Source: Streptomyces cucumeris (GTDB lineage Bacteria; Actinomycetota; Actinomycetes; Streptomycetales; Streptomycetaceae). From it: a stretch of DNA of 64,000 nt. The stretch covers positions 367,597-431,596 of the forward strand of contig NZ_JANCLX010000003.1 of the NCBI RefSeq assembly GCF_024295805.1, written 5' to 3'. A program made the translations under genes and the position numbers. Of this stretch, positions 19,630 to 28,522 are shown one piece after another; the first letter of the stretch is position 1, and each line of letters starts with the position of its first letter. The notes beneath the pieces were generated by a model. It saw only the letters and a list, made by a program, of their open reading frames with translations. It was not told the DNA's origin and did no database searches.

Positions 19630-21564
19630 ATGTGTGGCATCGCAGGGACATACCGGTGGCCGGACGGGAAGGCCGTGGCCGACCGGCTCACCGATACCCT
19701 CGCCCACCGCGGTCCGGACGGGGCGGGCCGGTACGGCCACCCCGCCGGTGACGGCGAAGTGCAGCTCGGACACCGTCGGCTGGCCATCATCGACCTGTCG
19801 GGGACCGGCGCCCAGCCGATGGTCTCGGGCGGCCTCGCCCTGACCTACAACGGCGAGCTGTACAACGCGCCCGAGCTGCGTGCCGAGCTGACGGCCGCCG
19901 GGGTGCGCTTCCGCGGTACCTCCGACACCGAGGTGCTGCTGGAGGCGTGGCGGCGCTGGGGCACGGACTGTCTGCCCCGGCTGCGCGGTATGTTCGCGTT
20001 CGGGATCTTCGACGAGCGCACCGGTGAGCTGGTGCTCGCCCGTGACCAGCTCGGCATCAAGCCGCTGTTCCTGCTCCGGCGCGGCGAGGGGCTGGTGTTC
20101 GCCTCCGAGCTCAAGGCGCTCGCCGCCGCCACCGGCGGATCGCTGGAGGTGGACCATGCGACGCTGGTCGCCTCGCTGCTGTACTACTGGGTGCCGGACT
20201 CGCGCTGCGCGTTCCGTGAGGCGGAGAAGCTGCCGCCGGGGAGCTGGCTGCGGATCCGGCCGGACGGCAGTGTGCGGCGCGGCCGGTACTGGAACCTCAA
20301 GGACGTCGCCGCCGAGGGCCGGGAGCGGGCCCGTGGCGGTGAGCGGCCCGATCTGGCCGCCATCGTCGAGGAGTCGACCCGACGGCACCTGCTCTCCGAC
20401 GTACCGGTGGCGACCTTCCTCTCCGGCGGTCTCGACTCGAGCTGGCTGACCGCGCTCGCGGCCCGCCACCAGCCCGGGATCGCCGCCTACACGATCGGAT
20501 TCCGCGCCGAGGACGCCAAGTTCGAGGCGATGCCGGACGACCTGCGCTACGCCCGGCAGGTGGCCGGGCGGTTCGGCGTCGATCTGCGGGAGATCGAGAT
20601 CGCTCCGGATGTGCTCGATCTGCTGCCGCGGATGACGTACCACCTGGACGAGCCGATCGGCGACCCCGCCGCGATCAACACCTTCCTGATCTGCCAGGCC
20701 GCCCGGGAGGCCGGGGTCAAGGTGATGCTCTCGGGGATGGGTGCCGATGAGCTGTTCGCCGGTTACCGCAAGCACCTGGCCAATCTGCTCGCGCTGCGCT
20801 ACCAGCGCGTCCCGCGGCCCCTGCGGCGCGGTCTGTCCCGGGCCGTGGACCGGCTGCCGGTCGCGACGGCCCGCCGGGGGTACCGGTCGGTGCGGTTCGC
20901 GAAGCGGTTCCTCTCCTTCGCCGATCTGCCGGAGGAGACCGCGTTCCGGCGCAGCTACACCATGTACGACCAGGACGAGCTGCTCGCCCTGGTCGATCCG
21001 GACCTGGCAGGGACGGTCGACGACGTGCTGACCGAGCACGCGGATGTCTACCAGGACAACGACCTGGACGACTTCGTCAACCGTATGTGCCTGGGCGACG
21101 CCCGGATGTTCCTGCCGGGCCTGAACCTCACATACACGGACCGGTCGAGCATGGCGGCGTCGACCGAGGTGCGGGTGCCGTACGTGGACGTCGAGGTGGT
21201 CAGGGCGGCGTTCGCCGTCCCCGGCGACCGCAAGATCGTGGGACGGCAGGGCAAGGCCGTCCTCAAGGAGGCGGCCACCTCGATCCTGCCCCGGGAGATC
21301 GTGTACCGGCCCAAGGGCCTGTTCAGCGCCCCGCTGCGCGCCTGGATGAGCCGGGACCTGGCACCGCTGGTGCGCGAGGTGGTGCACGACGGTGTGCTCG
21401 TCAACTCCGGCTTCCTGCGCCGCGACGCGCTGGCGCGCATGGTCGCCGAGGACGCCGCCGGGCAGCGGGACTTCTCCAAGCATCTGTGGCATGTGCTGAC
21501 CCTCGAGTACTGGTACCGCGGCGCGACCTCCGGCTCCGGCCGGAGCACTCAGTTGACGGCGTAG
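19630..21564 (+). CDS. asnB: Asparagine synthase (glutamine-hydrolysing) family amidotransferase
   Basis: 644 aa. The sequence begins MCGIAGTYRW, so Cys2 is the glutaminase nucleophile of a class II amidotransferase domain (to about 215). The synthetase half has the PP-loop SGGLDSSW near residue 263 and GMGADELFAGYRKH. In EPS clusters such proteins (WbpS type) are thought to amidate the carboxyl of a uronic acid rather than make asparagine. That fits the uronate-forming dehydrogenase two genes upstream of the Wzz pair, but the substrate is inference. The gene starts 4 bp after the second Wzz-like gene and reads into the bi-domain oxidoreductase 17 bp later. Confidence 0.9.
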   Translation: MCGIAGTYRWPDGKAVADRLTDTLAHRGPDGAGRYGHPAGDGEVQLGHRRLAIIDLSGTGAQPMVSGGLALTYNGELYNAPELRAELTAAGVRFRGTSDTEVLLEAWRRWGTDCLPRLRGMFAFGIFDERTGELVLARDQLGIKPLFLLRRGEGLVFASELKALAAATGGSLEVDHATLVASLLYYWVPDSRCAFREAEKLPPGSWLRIRPDGSVRRGRYWNLKDVAAEGRERARGGERPDLAAIVEESTRRHLLSDVPVATFLSGGLDSSWLTALAARHQPGIAAYTIGFRAEDAKFEAMPDDLRYARQVAGRFGVDLREIEIAPDVLDLLPRMTYHLDEPIGDPAAINTFLICQAAREAGVKVMLSGMGADELFAGYRKHLANLLALRYQRVPRPLRRGLSRAVDRLPVATARRGYRSVRFAKRFLSFADLPEETAFRRSYTMYDQDELLALVDPDLAGTVDDVLTEHADVYQDNDLDDFVNRMCLGDARMFLPGLNLTYTDRSSMAASTEVRVPYVDVEVVRAAFAVPGDRKIVGRQGKAVLKEAATSILPREIVYRPKGLFSAPLRAWMSRDLAPLVREVVHDGVLVNSGFLRRDALARMVAEDAAGQRDFSKHLWHVLTLEYWYRGATSGSGRSTQLTA

Positions 21565-21580
21565 AACAACAGGAGTTCGG

Positions 21581-23776
21581 GTGAAACAGGTTGTACAGAA
21601 TTACAAGAGCGGCGAGCTGGCGCTGCTCGACGTCCCGGTACCGGGATGCAAGCCGGACGGTGTGCGGGTCAGGACCGCCTTCTCGCTGATATCCACCGGG
21701 ACCGAGCTGATGAAGGTCTCCGAGGCCGGCATGTCGATGCTGGGCAAGGCCCGCTCCCGGCCGGACCAGGTGGCCAAGGTCATGCAGAGCGTGGCCACCA
21801 ACGGGGTGCCCGCCACCTACCGCAAGGTGATGGGCAAGCTGGACTCCTACACACCGCTGGGCTACTCCCTGTGCGGAGTGGTCGAGCAGGTCGGCGCCGG
21901 GATCGACGATGTGAAGGCCGGCGACCTCGTGGCCTGCGCCGGCAATGAGCATGCGCTGCACGCCGAGCTGAACTGGGTGCCGAAGAACCTCTACACCCCG
22001 GTGCCGGACGGTCTGGCGCAGCGCCACGCGGCCTTCGGCACCGTCGGGTCGATCGCGATGCAGGGCGTCCGCCAGGGCGAGCCGCAGCTCGGCGAGGTGG
22101 CCCTGGTCATCGGCCTCGGGCTGATCGGTCAGCTCGTGGTGCAGCTCCTCACCGCCTCGGGAGTCCGTGTCGTCGGCGTCGACCCCGACCCGGCGCGCTG
22201 TGAACTCGCCGAGCGGCTGGGCGCCGTGGCCTGCGGTGATCCCGAGTCCGCGGCCGTGGAGGCGTCCGTCGCCGAGCTCACCGGCGGCCACGGCGTGGAC
22301 CAGGTGTACCTGGCCGCCGGCGGCAGCAGCAACCAGCCCGTCGAGCTGGCCGCCCGGCTGAGCCGGGACCGCGGCCGGGTCGTCGACATCGGCAAGTGCA
22401 GCCTGGACCTGCCGTGGAACGCGTACTACGAGAAGGAGCTCGACGTCCGGTTCTCCCGCAGTTACGGCCCCGGGCGCTACGACCCGGAGTACGAACTCCA
22501 GGGGCGCGACTACCCGATCGGCTATGTGCGCTGGACCGAGCGCCGCAACCTGGCGTGCTTCCTCGATCTCATGGCCCGTGGCCGGGTCGATGTGGAGCCC
22601 CTGATCTCCCATATCGCGGACTTCGACGATGCCGTCGAGACCTACCGGAGCCTGAAGGACGGCGACCTCAAGGCCGTTGCGGTGCTGTTCCGTTACCCCG
22701 ACGGCTCCGGCCACGCCGAGGAGGTACCGGCCCCCGAGGTGGCCGTGCCGCAGGTGCGGCGGAGTGGCGCGGTGGCCACCCCGGTCCGTAAGCCCACGGG
22801 CCCGGTGCGGCTGGCGTTCGTCGGCGCGGGCAACTACGCGTCGTCGATGCTGCTGCCGCACCTGGCCCAGCGGGACGGGGTGCAGCTCTCGGCGGTCGTC
22901 ACCACGACGGCGCTGTCCGCGGCCAACGCCCAGCGCACCTTCGGCTTCGCCGCGGCGACCACCGACCTCGACGCGGTGCTCGGCGACCCGTCCATCGACG
23001 CGGTGTTCGTGGTCACCCGGCACAGCTCGCACGCCGCACTGACCCGCAAGGCGCTGCTCGCCGGCAAGGCGGTGTTCGTCGAGAAGCCCCTGGCCCTCAC
23101 CGAGGACGAACTCGCCGATGTGCTGGCGGCGGTGGAGGAGTCCGGCAACGACCGGCTGCAGGTGGGCTTCAACCGCCGGTTCTCACCGCTGCTGCAGGAG
23201 GCCAGGAAGCGGTTCGGCGCCCGGACCGGTCCGGCGAATCTGCGCTACCTGGTGAACGCGGGCCGCCTGGACCACGGTAGCTGGTACCTCCAGCAGGGCA
23301 GTGAGGGATCGCGGTTCACCGGCGAGGGCGGACACTTCATCGACACGGCGAGCTGGCTGCTCGATGCCGACCCGGTCTCGGTGTACGCGGTCGCCGCGGC
23401 CGGCAACGAGGACCTCCAGATCGTGCTGCGCTACCCGGACGGCTCCACCGCCACCATCGCCTACGTCACCACCGGCGCGGCCGCCTTCCCCAAGGAGACG
23501 CTGGACCTGCTCGCGGACGGCAAGGTGCTGCAGCTCGACGACTTCGTCCGTGCCTCGGTGTACGACGGCCGCCGCAGGCGATGGGTCAGTTCACGGCTGC
23601 CCAAGGCCCGGGACAAGGGCCAGTCGGCCGAACTGGCCGCGTTCGTCAAGGCCGTGCGGACCGGCGGGCCGATGCCGGTGCCGCTGGAGTCGCTGGTCGC
23701 CACCACGTCGGCCACCCTCGCCGTACGGACCGGCCTGGCGGGCGGCGCGCCGGTGACGTTGGCGAGGGCCCTGTGA
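21581..23776 (+). CDS. Bi-domain oxidoreductase (zinc-type alcohol dehydrogenase fused to Gfo/Idh/MocA)
   Basis: 731 aa. Residues 1-380 resemble medium-chain dehydrogenases (LVIGLGLIGQLVVQLLTASGVRVVGVDPD). The second half, from about 405, is a Gfo/Idh/MocA oxidoreductase (RLAFVGAGNYASSMLLPHLAQ, then EKPLALTEDEL). Each half has its own nucleotide site. This fusion is found almost only in polysaccharide gene clusters, commonly beside heparinase-like genes, and its reaction is not established; oxidation or epimerisation of a sugar intermediate is likely. A GGAG site precedes the GTG start. It overlaps the lyase gene by 4 bp. Confidence 0.9.
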   Translation: MKQVVQNYKSGELALLDVPVPGCKPDGVRVRTAFSLISTGTELMKVSEAGMSMLGKARSRPDQVAKVMQSVATNGVPATYRKVMGKLDSYTPLGYSLCGVVEQVGAGIDDVKAGDLVACAGNEHALHAELNWVPKNLYTPVPDGLAQRHAAFGTVGSIAMQGVRQGEPQLGEVALVIGLGLIGQLVVQLLTASGVRVVGVDPDPARCELAERLGAVACGDPESAAVEASVAELTGGHGVDQVYLAAGGSSNQPVELAARLSRDRGRVVDIGKCSLDLPWNAYYEKELDVRFSRSYGPGRYDPEYELQGRDYPIGYVRWTERRNLACFLDLMARGRVDVEPLISHIADFDDAVETYRSLKDGDLKAVAVLFRYPDGSGHAEEVPAPEVAVPQVRRSGAVATPVRKPTGPVRLAFVGAGNYASSMLLPHLAQRDGVQLSAVVTTTALSAANAQRTFGFAAATTDLDAVLGDPSIDAVFVVTRHSSHAALTRKALLAGKAVFVEKPLALTEDELADVLAAVEESGNDRLQVGFNRRFSPLLQEARKRFGARTGPANLRYLVNAGRLDHGSWYLQQGSEGSRFTGEGGHFIDTASWLLDADPVSVYAVAAAGNEDLQIVLRYPDGSTATIAYVTTGAAAFPKETLDLLADGKVLQLDDFVRASVYDGRRRRWVSSRLPKARDKGQSAELAAFVKAVRTGGPMPVPLESLVATTSATLAVRTGLAGGAPVTLARAL

Positions 23777-25749
23777 GCATGAGCGCGGGCTGGTACCTGC
23801 GGCGGTTGTCCCGGATGGGACCGCGGGAGGTCGGCGGCCGGGTGGGCGACGCGGTGCGCAGACGGCAGTGGAGGTCGTCGCCGCCGGACTGCCCGGAGGT
23901 GACCGGCGCCCGGTTCACCGCGGTCCTGCCCGCCGGGACGACCGCCGCGGTGCCACCGGACGCCGCGAAGCGCCTCATCGCCGAGGCGGACCGGCTCATG
24001 GCCGGACACATCGAGTACTTCGGGGTGGTCCGCGACGACCTTGCCGCCCCGGACTGGTGGTACGACCCGAAGACCGGGCGGCGGGCTCCGTGGGGCTATG
24101 CCTTCGATGTGCCGTACCGGAACGAGGACGCGGTCGGGGACATCAAGCAGATCTGGGAGCTGTCCCGGCACCAGTACCTCACCGTGCTGGCCGCCGCCTA
24201 CGCGGTCACCGGGGACGAGCGGTACGCCGAGCGCGTGGCCGAACACCTGCGGCGGTGGTGGTCGGCCAACGCGCCACTGCGCGGGGTGCACTGGACCAGC
24301 GGGATCGAGCTGGGGATCCGGCTGCTGTCCTGGGTGTGGATCCGCCGACTGCTCGACGGCTGGCCGGGCGCGGCCGGGCTGTTCGAGGACAACCCGGTGG
24401 CACTGAACCAGATCTGGCACCACCAGCGCTGGCTGGCCGCCTTCCCCAGCCGGGGGTCCTCGGCGAACAACCACATCATCGCCGAGGCCGCCGGGCAGTT
24501 CGCCGCGGCCTGCGCGTTCGACTGGTTCCCCGCCTCGGCGCGCTGGCGGACCGGCGCGCTGCGGTCGCTGGAGCGGCAGTTACGGAACAACACCTTCGGC
24601 TCCGGTCTCAACCGTGAGCTGGCCACCGAGTACCACGGACTGGTGCTGGAGCTGGGCCTGGCCGCGGTGGCCGAGGCGGATACCGCGGGCGTACCGGTCC
24701 CCGCGTCGATCCGGCAGGTGCTGCTGCGGATGACCGACGCGCTCGCGGCCGTCGTGGACAGCCGGCTGCGGCCGCCGCGCCAGGGGGACGCCGACGACGG
24801 GCACGGTCTGGTCGTGGACGGGGCGGGCACGGACCGCTGGGGCTCGCTGCTGGCCACCGGGGACGCCGTGTTCGGCCGGCTCGCCTGGTGGCCGGCGGTG
24901 ACCGGCACCGATGTCCGCACCCCGCTGCTCGCCGCGCTCATCCGGCCGTACCCGGCACCGGGAAGCGCACCGGCCGTGACCCGTCCGGCGGACCGCCCGG
25001 CCCATTTCGCCGACGCGGGGCTCACCATCCTGCGGGGTCCGGGCGAGATCTGGTGCCGCTGCGACGGTGGTCCGCACGGGTTCCTGTCCATCGCCGCGCA
25101 TGCCCACGCGGACGCGCTGTCCGTGGAGGTCCGGCACGACGGGGTCGATGTGCTCGCCGACCCGGGGACGTACTGCTACCACGGGCAGCCCGCGTGGCGG
25201 CAGTACTTCCGGTCCACCCTCGGCCACAACACCCTGCAGATCGACGGTGTCGACCAGTCCGTCTCCGGCGGCCCGTTCCTGTGGACCCGGCATGCCCGCA
25301 GCCGTGTCCTGGCCGTGGACACACCCGGCGCCTCCGACGGGGGGACGGCCCGCTGGTGCGCGGAACACGACGGCTACCCGGGCTCCGTGCACCGCCGCCG
25401 GGTGGAACTGTGCGCCGAAGAGCGGGAGTTGCTCGTGATCGACGAGGTGCGCGGCGACCGCCGGGAGGTGCGGCTGGCGTTCCACCTCGGCCCGGCGATC
25501 AGCGCGGACCTGGTGGGGAGCCGGGCGGTGCTCACCTGGACCCGGGACGGCGAGGACCGCTCCGCGGTGCTCGACCTGCCCGGGGAACTGTCCTGGCGGG
25601 CGCACCGCGGCGAGACCGACCCGCCGCTGGGCTGGTACTCCGCGGGCTTCGGGCGCAAGGAACCCGCCACCACGCTGGTCGGCACCGGCTTCGCCGACGG
25701 CACCGCGCTGTCGGGGGAATTCACCACCGTACTCAGGTTCCACGGTTAG
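23773..25749 (+). CDS. Heparinase II/III-family polysaccharide lyase
   Basis: 658 aa with the family's two parts: an alpha/alpha barrel (about 70-380) with SSANNHIIAEAAG and ATEYHGLVLELG, and a beta-sandwich C-terminal domain with HAHADALSVEV, YCYHGQPAWRQYFRS and LGHNTLQIDG, the metal and catalytic His/Tyr signatures. Members cut uronic-acid-containing polymers such as heparin or alginate by beta-elimination. No signal peptide is evident, so it may act in the cytoplasm or be exported another way. Codon 270 is TTA (24580), again a possible bldA control point. GTG 23773 overlaps the preceding stop; ATG 23779 is the alternative start. Confidence 0.88.
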   Translation: MSMSAGWYLRRLSRMGPREVGGRVGDAVRRRQWRSSPPDCPEVTGARFTAVLPAGTTAAVPPDAAKRLIAEADRLMAGHIEYFGVVRDDLAAPDWWYDPKTGRRAPWGYAFDVPYRNEDAVGDIKQIWELSRHQYLTVLAAAYAVTGDERYAERVAEHLRRWWSANAPLRGVHWTSGIELGIRLLSWVWIRRLLDGWPGAAGLFEDNPVALNQIWHHQRWLAAFPSRGSSANNHIIAEAAGQFAAACAFDWFPASARWRTGALRSLERQLRNNTFGSGLNRELATEYHGLVLELGLAAVAEADTAGVPVPASIRQVLLRMTDALAAVVDSRLRPPRQGDADDGHGLVVDGAGTDRWGSLLATGDAVFGRLAWWPAVTGTDVRTPLLAALIRPYPAPGSAPAVTRPADRPAHFADAGLTILRGPGEIWCRCDGGPHGFLSIAAHAHADALSVEVRHDGVDVLADPGTYCYHGQPAWRQYFRSTLGHNTLQIDGVDQSVSGGPFLWTRHARSRVLAVDTPGASDGGTARWCAEHDGYPGSVHRRRVELCAEERELLVIDEVRGDRREVRLAFHLGPAISADLVGSRAVLTWTRDGEDRSAVLDLPGELSWRAHRGETDPPLGWYSAGFGRKEPATTLVGTGFADGTALSGEFTTVLRFHG

Positions 25750-25757
25750 GAGGACGT

Positions 25758-27278
25758 GTGGGGATCAAGTGGCGGCACTGGGCTCTGCCGGCCGCACCGC
25801 TGGCGCTGGCCCTGCTGGCGGCGACCGGCTGTGAGAGCACGCCGGACGCGCGGCCGAAGCCTGCTGCCGCGCCCCCCACGTCGGTGGCCCGGGTGTGCGC
25901 CAAGCCCGCGGCCGGACCGGCCAAGGCCCCGGCGGGCGCGGTGACGGTCGACCCCGCGGTCGCCGGTGACCTGGCCGCGAAGACCAAGAGCAGCCCGCCG
26001 AAGACCACGTTCTGGCTCCGGCCGGGCAGGCACAGGCTGGACCCCGACCGCTATGCCCAGGTCATCCCCAAGAAGGGGAACCGCTACCTCGGCGCGCCGG
26101 GCGCGGTGCTCGACGGCCGGAAGACCAACCAGTACGCATTCGGCGGCACCGCCCGCGACGTCACCATCCGCTACCTCACCGTGCGGGGTTTCGTGGCGCC
26201 GCATGACGAGGGCGTGGTCAACCATGACTCGGCCGACGGATGGGTGATCGAGCACACGACGATCCGGAACAACTCCGGTGCCGGGCTGATGGCCGGTGCC
26301 CGCCAGCGGGTCCGCGCCAACTGTCTGCGCGACAACGGCCAGTACGGCATGAACGCGTACAAGGCCACCGGCCGGATCAGCGGTCTGGTGGTCGAGGGCA
26401 ACGAGATCACGGGCAACAACACCGGCGACTGGGAGCGGCGGCGGAAGGGCTGCGGCTGCACCGGGGGCATCAAGTTCTGGGCCGTCGACGGCGCCGACGT
26501 ACGCGGCAACTGGGTGCACGACAACCGTGGAGCCGGGTTGTGGGCGGACACCAACAACAACGACTTCCGCATCGAGAGCAATGTGCTCGAGGCCAACGAC
26601 GGTGCCGCGCTGATCTACGAGACCAGCTACAACGCGGTCATCCGGAAGAACACGATCCGGCGGAACAACTGGGTCGAGGGCCGCAAGGCGGCCGACCGCG
26701 GCGACAGCTTCCCGTTCGGGACCATCTATCTGTCCGAATCCGGTGGCGAACCACGGATCCGGGCCCGCACGGACAAGATCGAGATCTATCGGAACGTACT
26801 GGAGAACAACTGGTCCGGGATCACCCTGTGGGAGAACGCCGACCGGTTCTGCAACAGCCCGGCCAACACCTCCTCCGGTGACTGCACCCTGCTGGTGAAG
26901 GACACCGACCGCTGCGCGGGGCGGGCGATCGCCACCGCACCGCTCTACGCCGACTGCCGGTGGAAGACCCAGCGGGTGGACATCCACGGCAACCGCTTCG
27001 TCCTGGACAAGTCCGTCGTCGACTGCACGGTGAAGTGCGACCGCATGGCGCTGCTGGCCAACTACGGCACCTATCCGGACTGGTCGCCGTACCAGGGCGA
27101 GCGGGTGGCCGAGGCCATCACCCGCAAGCAGCACAACCAGTGGCACGACAACGTCTACCTCGGACCGTGGAACTTCGTGGCCCACGACCCGAGCCGGATC
27201 CTCGACTCCGGACAGTGGCAGGGCACCCCGTACCAGCAGGACACGGGCAGCACCTTCCGCGCACAGGGCGGTGGTTGA
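25758..27278 (+). CDS. Right-handed parallel beta-helix lipoprotein
   Basis: 506 aa. The N-terminus has a lipobox (LLAATGC, Cys near residue 24), so it is probably lipid-anchored outside the membrane. Residues ~130-420 are PbH1-type beta-helix coils rich in Asn ladders (NNSGAGL, GNEITGNNTGDW, VHDNRGAGLWADTNNNDF, LENNWSGITLWENAD). Such proteins bind or modify polysaccharides: lyases, C5-epimerases, or chain-protecting proteins such as AlgG/AlgK partners. No catalytic triad can be fixed by eye. AGGAGG four bases before GTG 25758 decides the start. Together with the AlgD-like and lyase genes it suggests processing of a uronate polymer. Confidence 0.8.
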   Translation: MGIKWRHWALPAAPLALALLAATGCESTPDARPKPAAAPPTSVARVCAKPAAGPAKAPAGAVTVDPAVAGDLAAKTKSSPPKTTFWLRPGRHRLDPDRYAQVIPKKGNRYLGAPGAVLDGRKTNQYAFGGTARDVTIRYLTVRGFVAPHDEGVVNHDSADGWVIEHTTIRNNSGAGLMAGARQRVRANCLRDNGQYGMNAYKATGRISGLVVEGNEITGNNTGDWERRRKGCGCTGGIKFWAVDGADVRGNWVHDNRGAGLWADTNNNDFRIESNVLEANDGAALIYETSYNAVIRKNTIRRNNWVEGRKAADRGDSFPFGTIYLSESGGEPRIRARTDKIEIYRNVLENNWSGITLWENADRFCNSPANTSSGDCTLLVKDTDRCAGRAIATAPLYADCRWKTQRVDIHGNRFVLDKSVVDCTVKCDRMALLANYGTYPDWSPYQGERVAEAITRKQHNQWHDNVYLGPWNFVAHDPSRILDSGQWQGTPYQQDTGSTFRAQGGG

Positions 27279-27279
27279 G

Positions 27280-28521
27280 ATGAGCACGGGCACCACCGGC
27301 CACCCGTCGAAGATCGTCGGAACGGCCTGGGGGCTGTTGATCCTCAATACGCTCGGCTCCGCCGGGGCGGAGACCATCATCCCCCTCCCCCGCTCCCTCA
27401 TCCAGATGGCCACCATGGGCGCGCTGGCCGCCGCGTTCGCGCTGGCACTCGCGGTCAATCTCCGGCTGCGCATCCGGGCCAGCGCCTATGTGCTCCTGCT
27501 CACCCTGCTGCTGGTGCCGAGCCTGATCGCCAGCGCGAACATGGCATCCGGGTTCGGCGCGCTGTTCCGCTGCGGCCGGCTGGCCCTCTTCATCGCCACA
27601 CTGTGGCTGCTCAGCCGCTGGTGGGACGGGAGCCTGACGTTCGTCCGGCACCACATCCGGATGTACTTCGTGGTCCTCGGGTCGGTGGCCGCGGGCGCGC
27701 TCATCTCACCGGGCGCCGCGATGCCGGAGCTCTACGGCGGGCGGCTGGTCGGCGCGCTGTGGCCACTCACCCCGCCGCAGATCGGACAGTACGCCGCGGT
27801 GATCATCGGGCTCACCGTACTGCTCGTCCTGGGCCGCCGGACCGACCGGACCAGCGCGGTGGTGGTCATCGTGCCGTCACTCGTCCTGCTCGCGCTGACC
27901 CACACCCGGACGGCCACGCTCGGACTGTTCATCGGGCTGACGCTGGCGATCGGCTCGCTCGTCCTGACCAGCGCGGCCGCCCGCCGGTTCTTCGTCTGGG
28001 CGGTGGTGTGCGCCGCCGTGGTCGCGGTGGGGTTCGCCTCCGCGCTGCGGGCGTGGTTCCTGCGCGGACAGAGCCAGGAGAACTTCACCAGCCTCACCGG
28101 CCGGGCCAAGGTCTGGGACGCCCTGCTGGCGGCCCCCCGGACGACCTCGGAGTATCTGTTCGGCATGGGCCTGGGCGACAAGTCGTTCGGCGGGCTGCCG
28201 ATCGACAACAGCTGGCTGGCCGTCTACAACGAGCAGGGCATGACCGGTGTCGTCCTGGTGGCGGCGATCATCATCGTGCTGGGCGGGGTCGCGCTGCTGC
28301 GGCCGCCGTCACTGTCGAGGGCCTGCGCGATCTTCCTGATCAGCTACTGCGCGATCGCGTCGTACACCGAGGCCGGTCTGGGCGACGCCTCGCCGTATCT
28401 GCTGCATCTGGCCGTGGCCGCCTCGCTGCTCGCGGCACCCGCCGCGGCAACTCCCTCCTCGACGCCCGACGTTCCCCGGCCACGCGTCCCCAAGTGGGCT
28501 CGCAGATCGGAGGTGATCTGA
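27280..28521 (+). CDS. Wzy/WaaL-like O-antigen polymerase-ligase membrane protein
   Basis: 413 aa with about 10-12 hydrophobic helices and a large loop near residue 255-320 (LRAWFLRGQSQENFTSLTGRAKVWDALLAAPRTTSEYLFGMGLGDKSFGG), typical of the Wzy_C/O-antigen ligase family, whose loop carries the conserved TGR and LFG-GxG motifs. It should polymerise lipid-linked repeat units on the outer side of the membrane. ATG 27280 has GGGCGG at good spacing; GTG 27271 overlaps the preceding gene and has none. It is followed after one base by a glycosyltransferase gene. Confidence 0.85.
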   Translation: MSTGTTGHPSKIVGTAWGLLILNTLGSAGAETIIPLPRSLIQMATMGALAAAFALALAVNLRLRIRASAYVLLLTLLLVPSLIASANMASGFGALFRCGRLALFIATLWLLSRWWDGSLTFVRHHIRMYFVVLGSVAAGALISPGAAMPELYGGRLVGALWPLTPPQIGQYAAVIIGLTVLLVLGRRTDRTSAVVVIVPSLVLLALTHTRTATLGLFIGLTLAIGSLVLTSAAARRFFVWAVVCAAVVAVGFASALRAWFLRGQSQENFTSLTGRAKVWDALLAAPRTTSEYLFGMGLGDKSFGGLPIDNSWLAVYNEQGMTGVVLVAAIIIVLGGVALLRPPSLSRACAIFLISYCAIASYTEAGLGDASPYLLHLAVAASLLAAPAAATPSSTPDVPRPRVPKWARRSEVI

Positions 28522-28522
28522 C

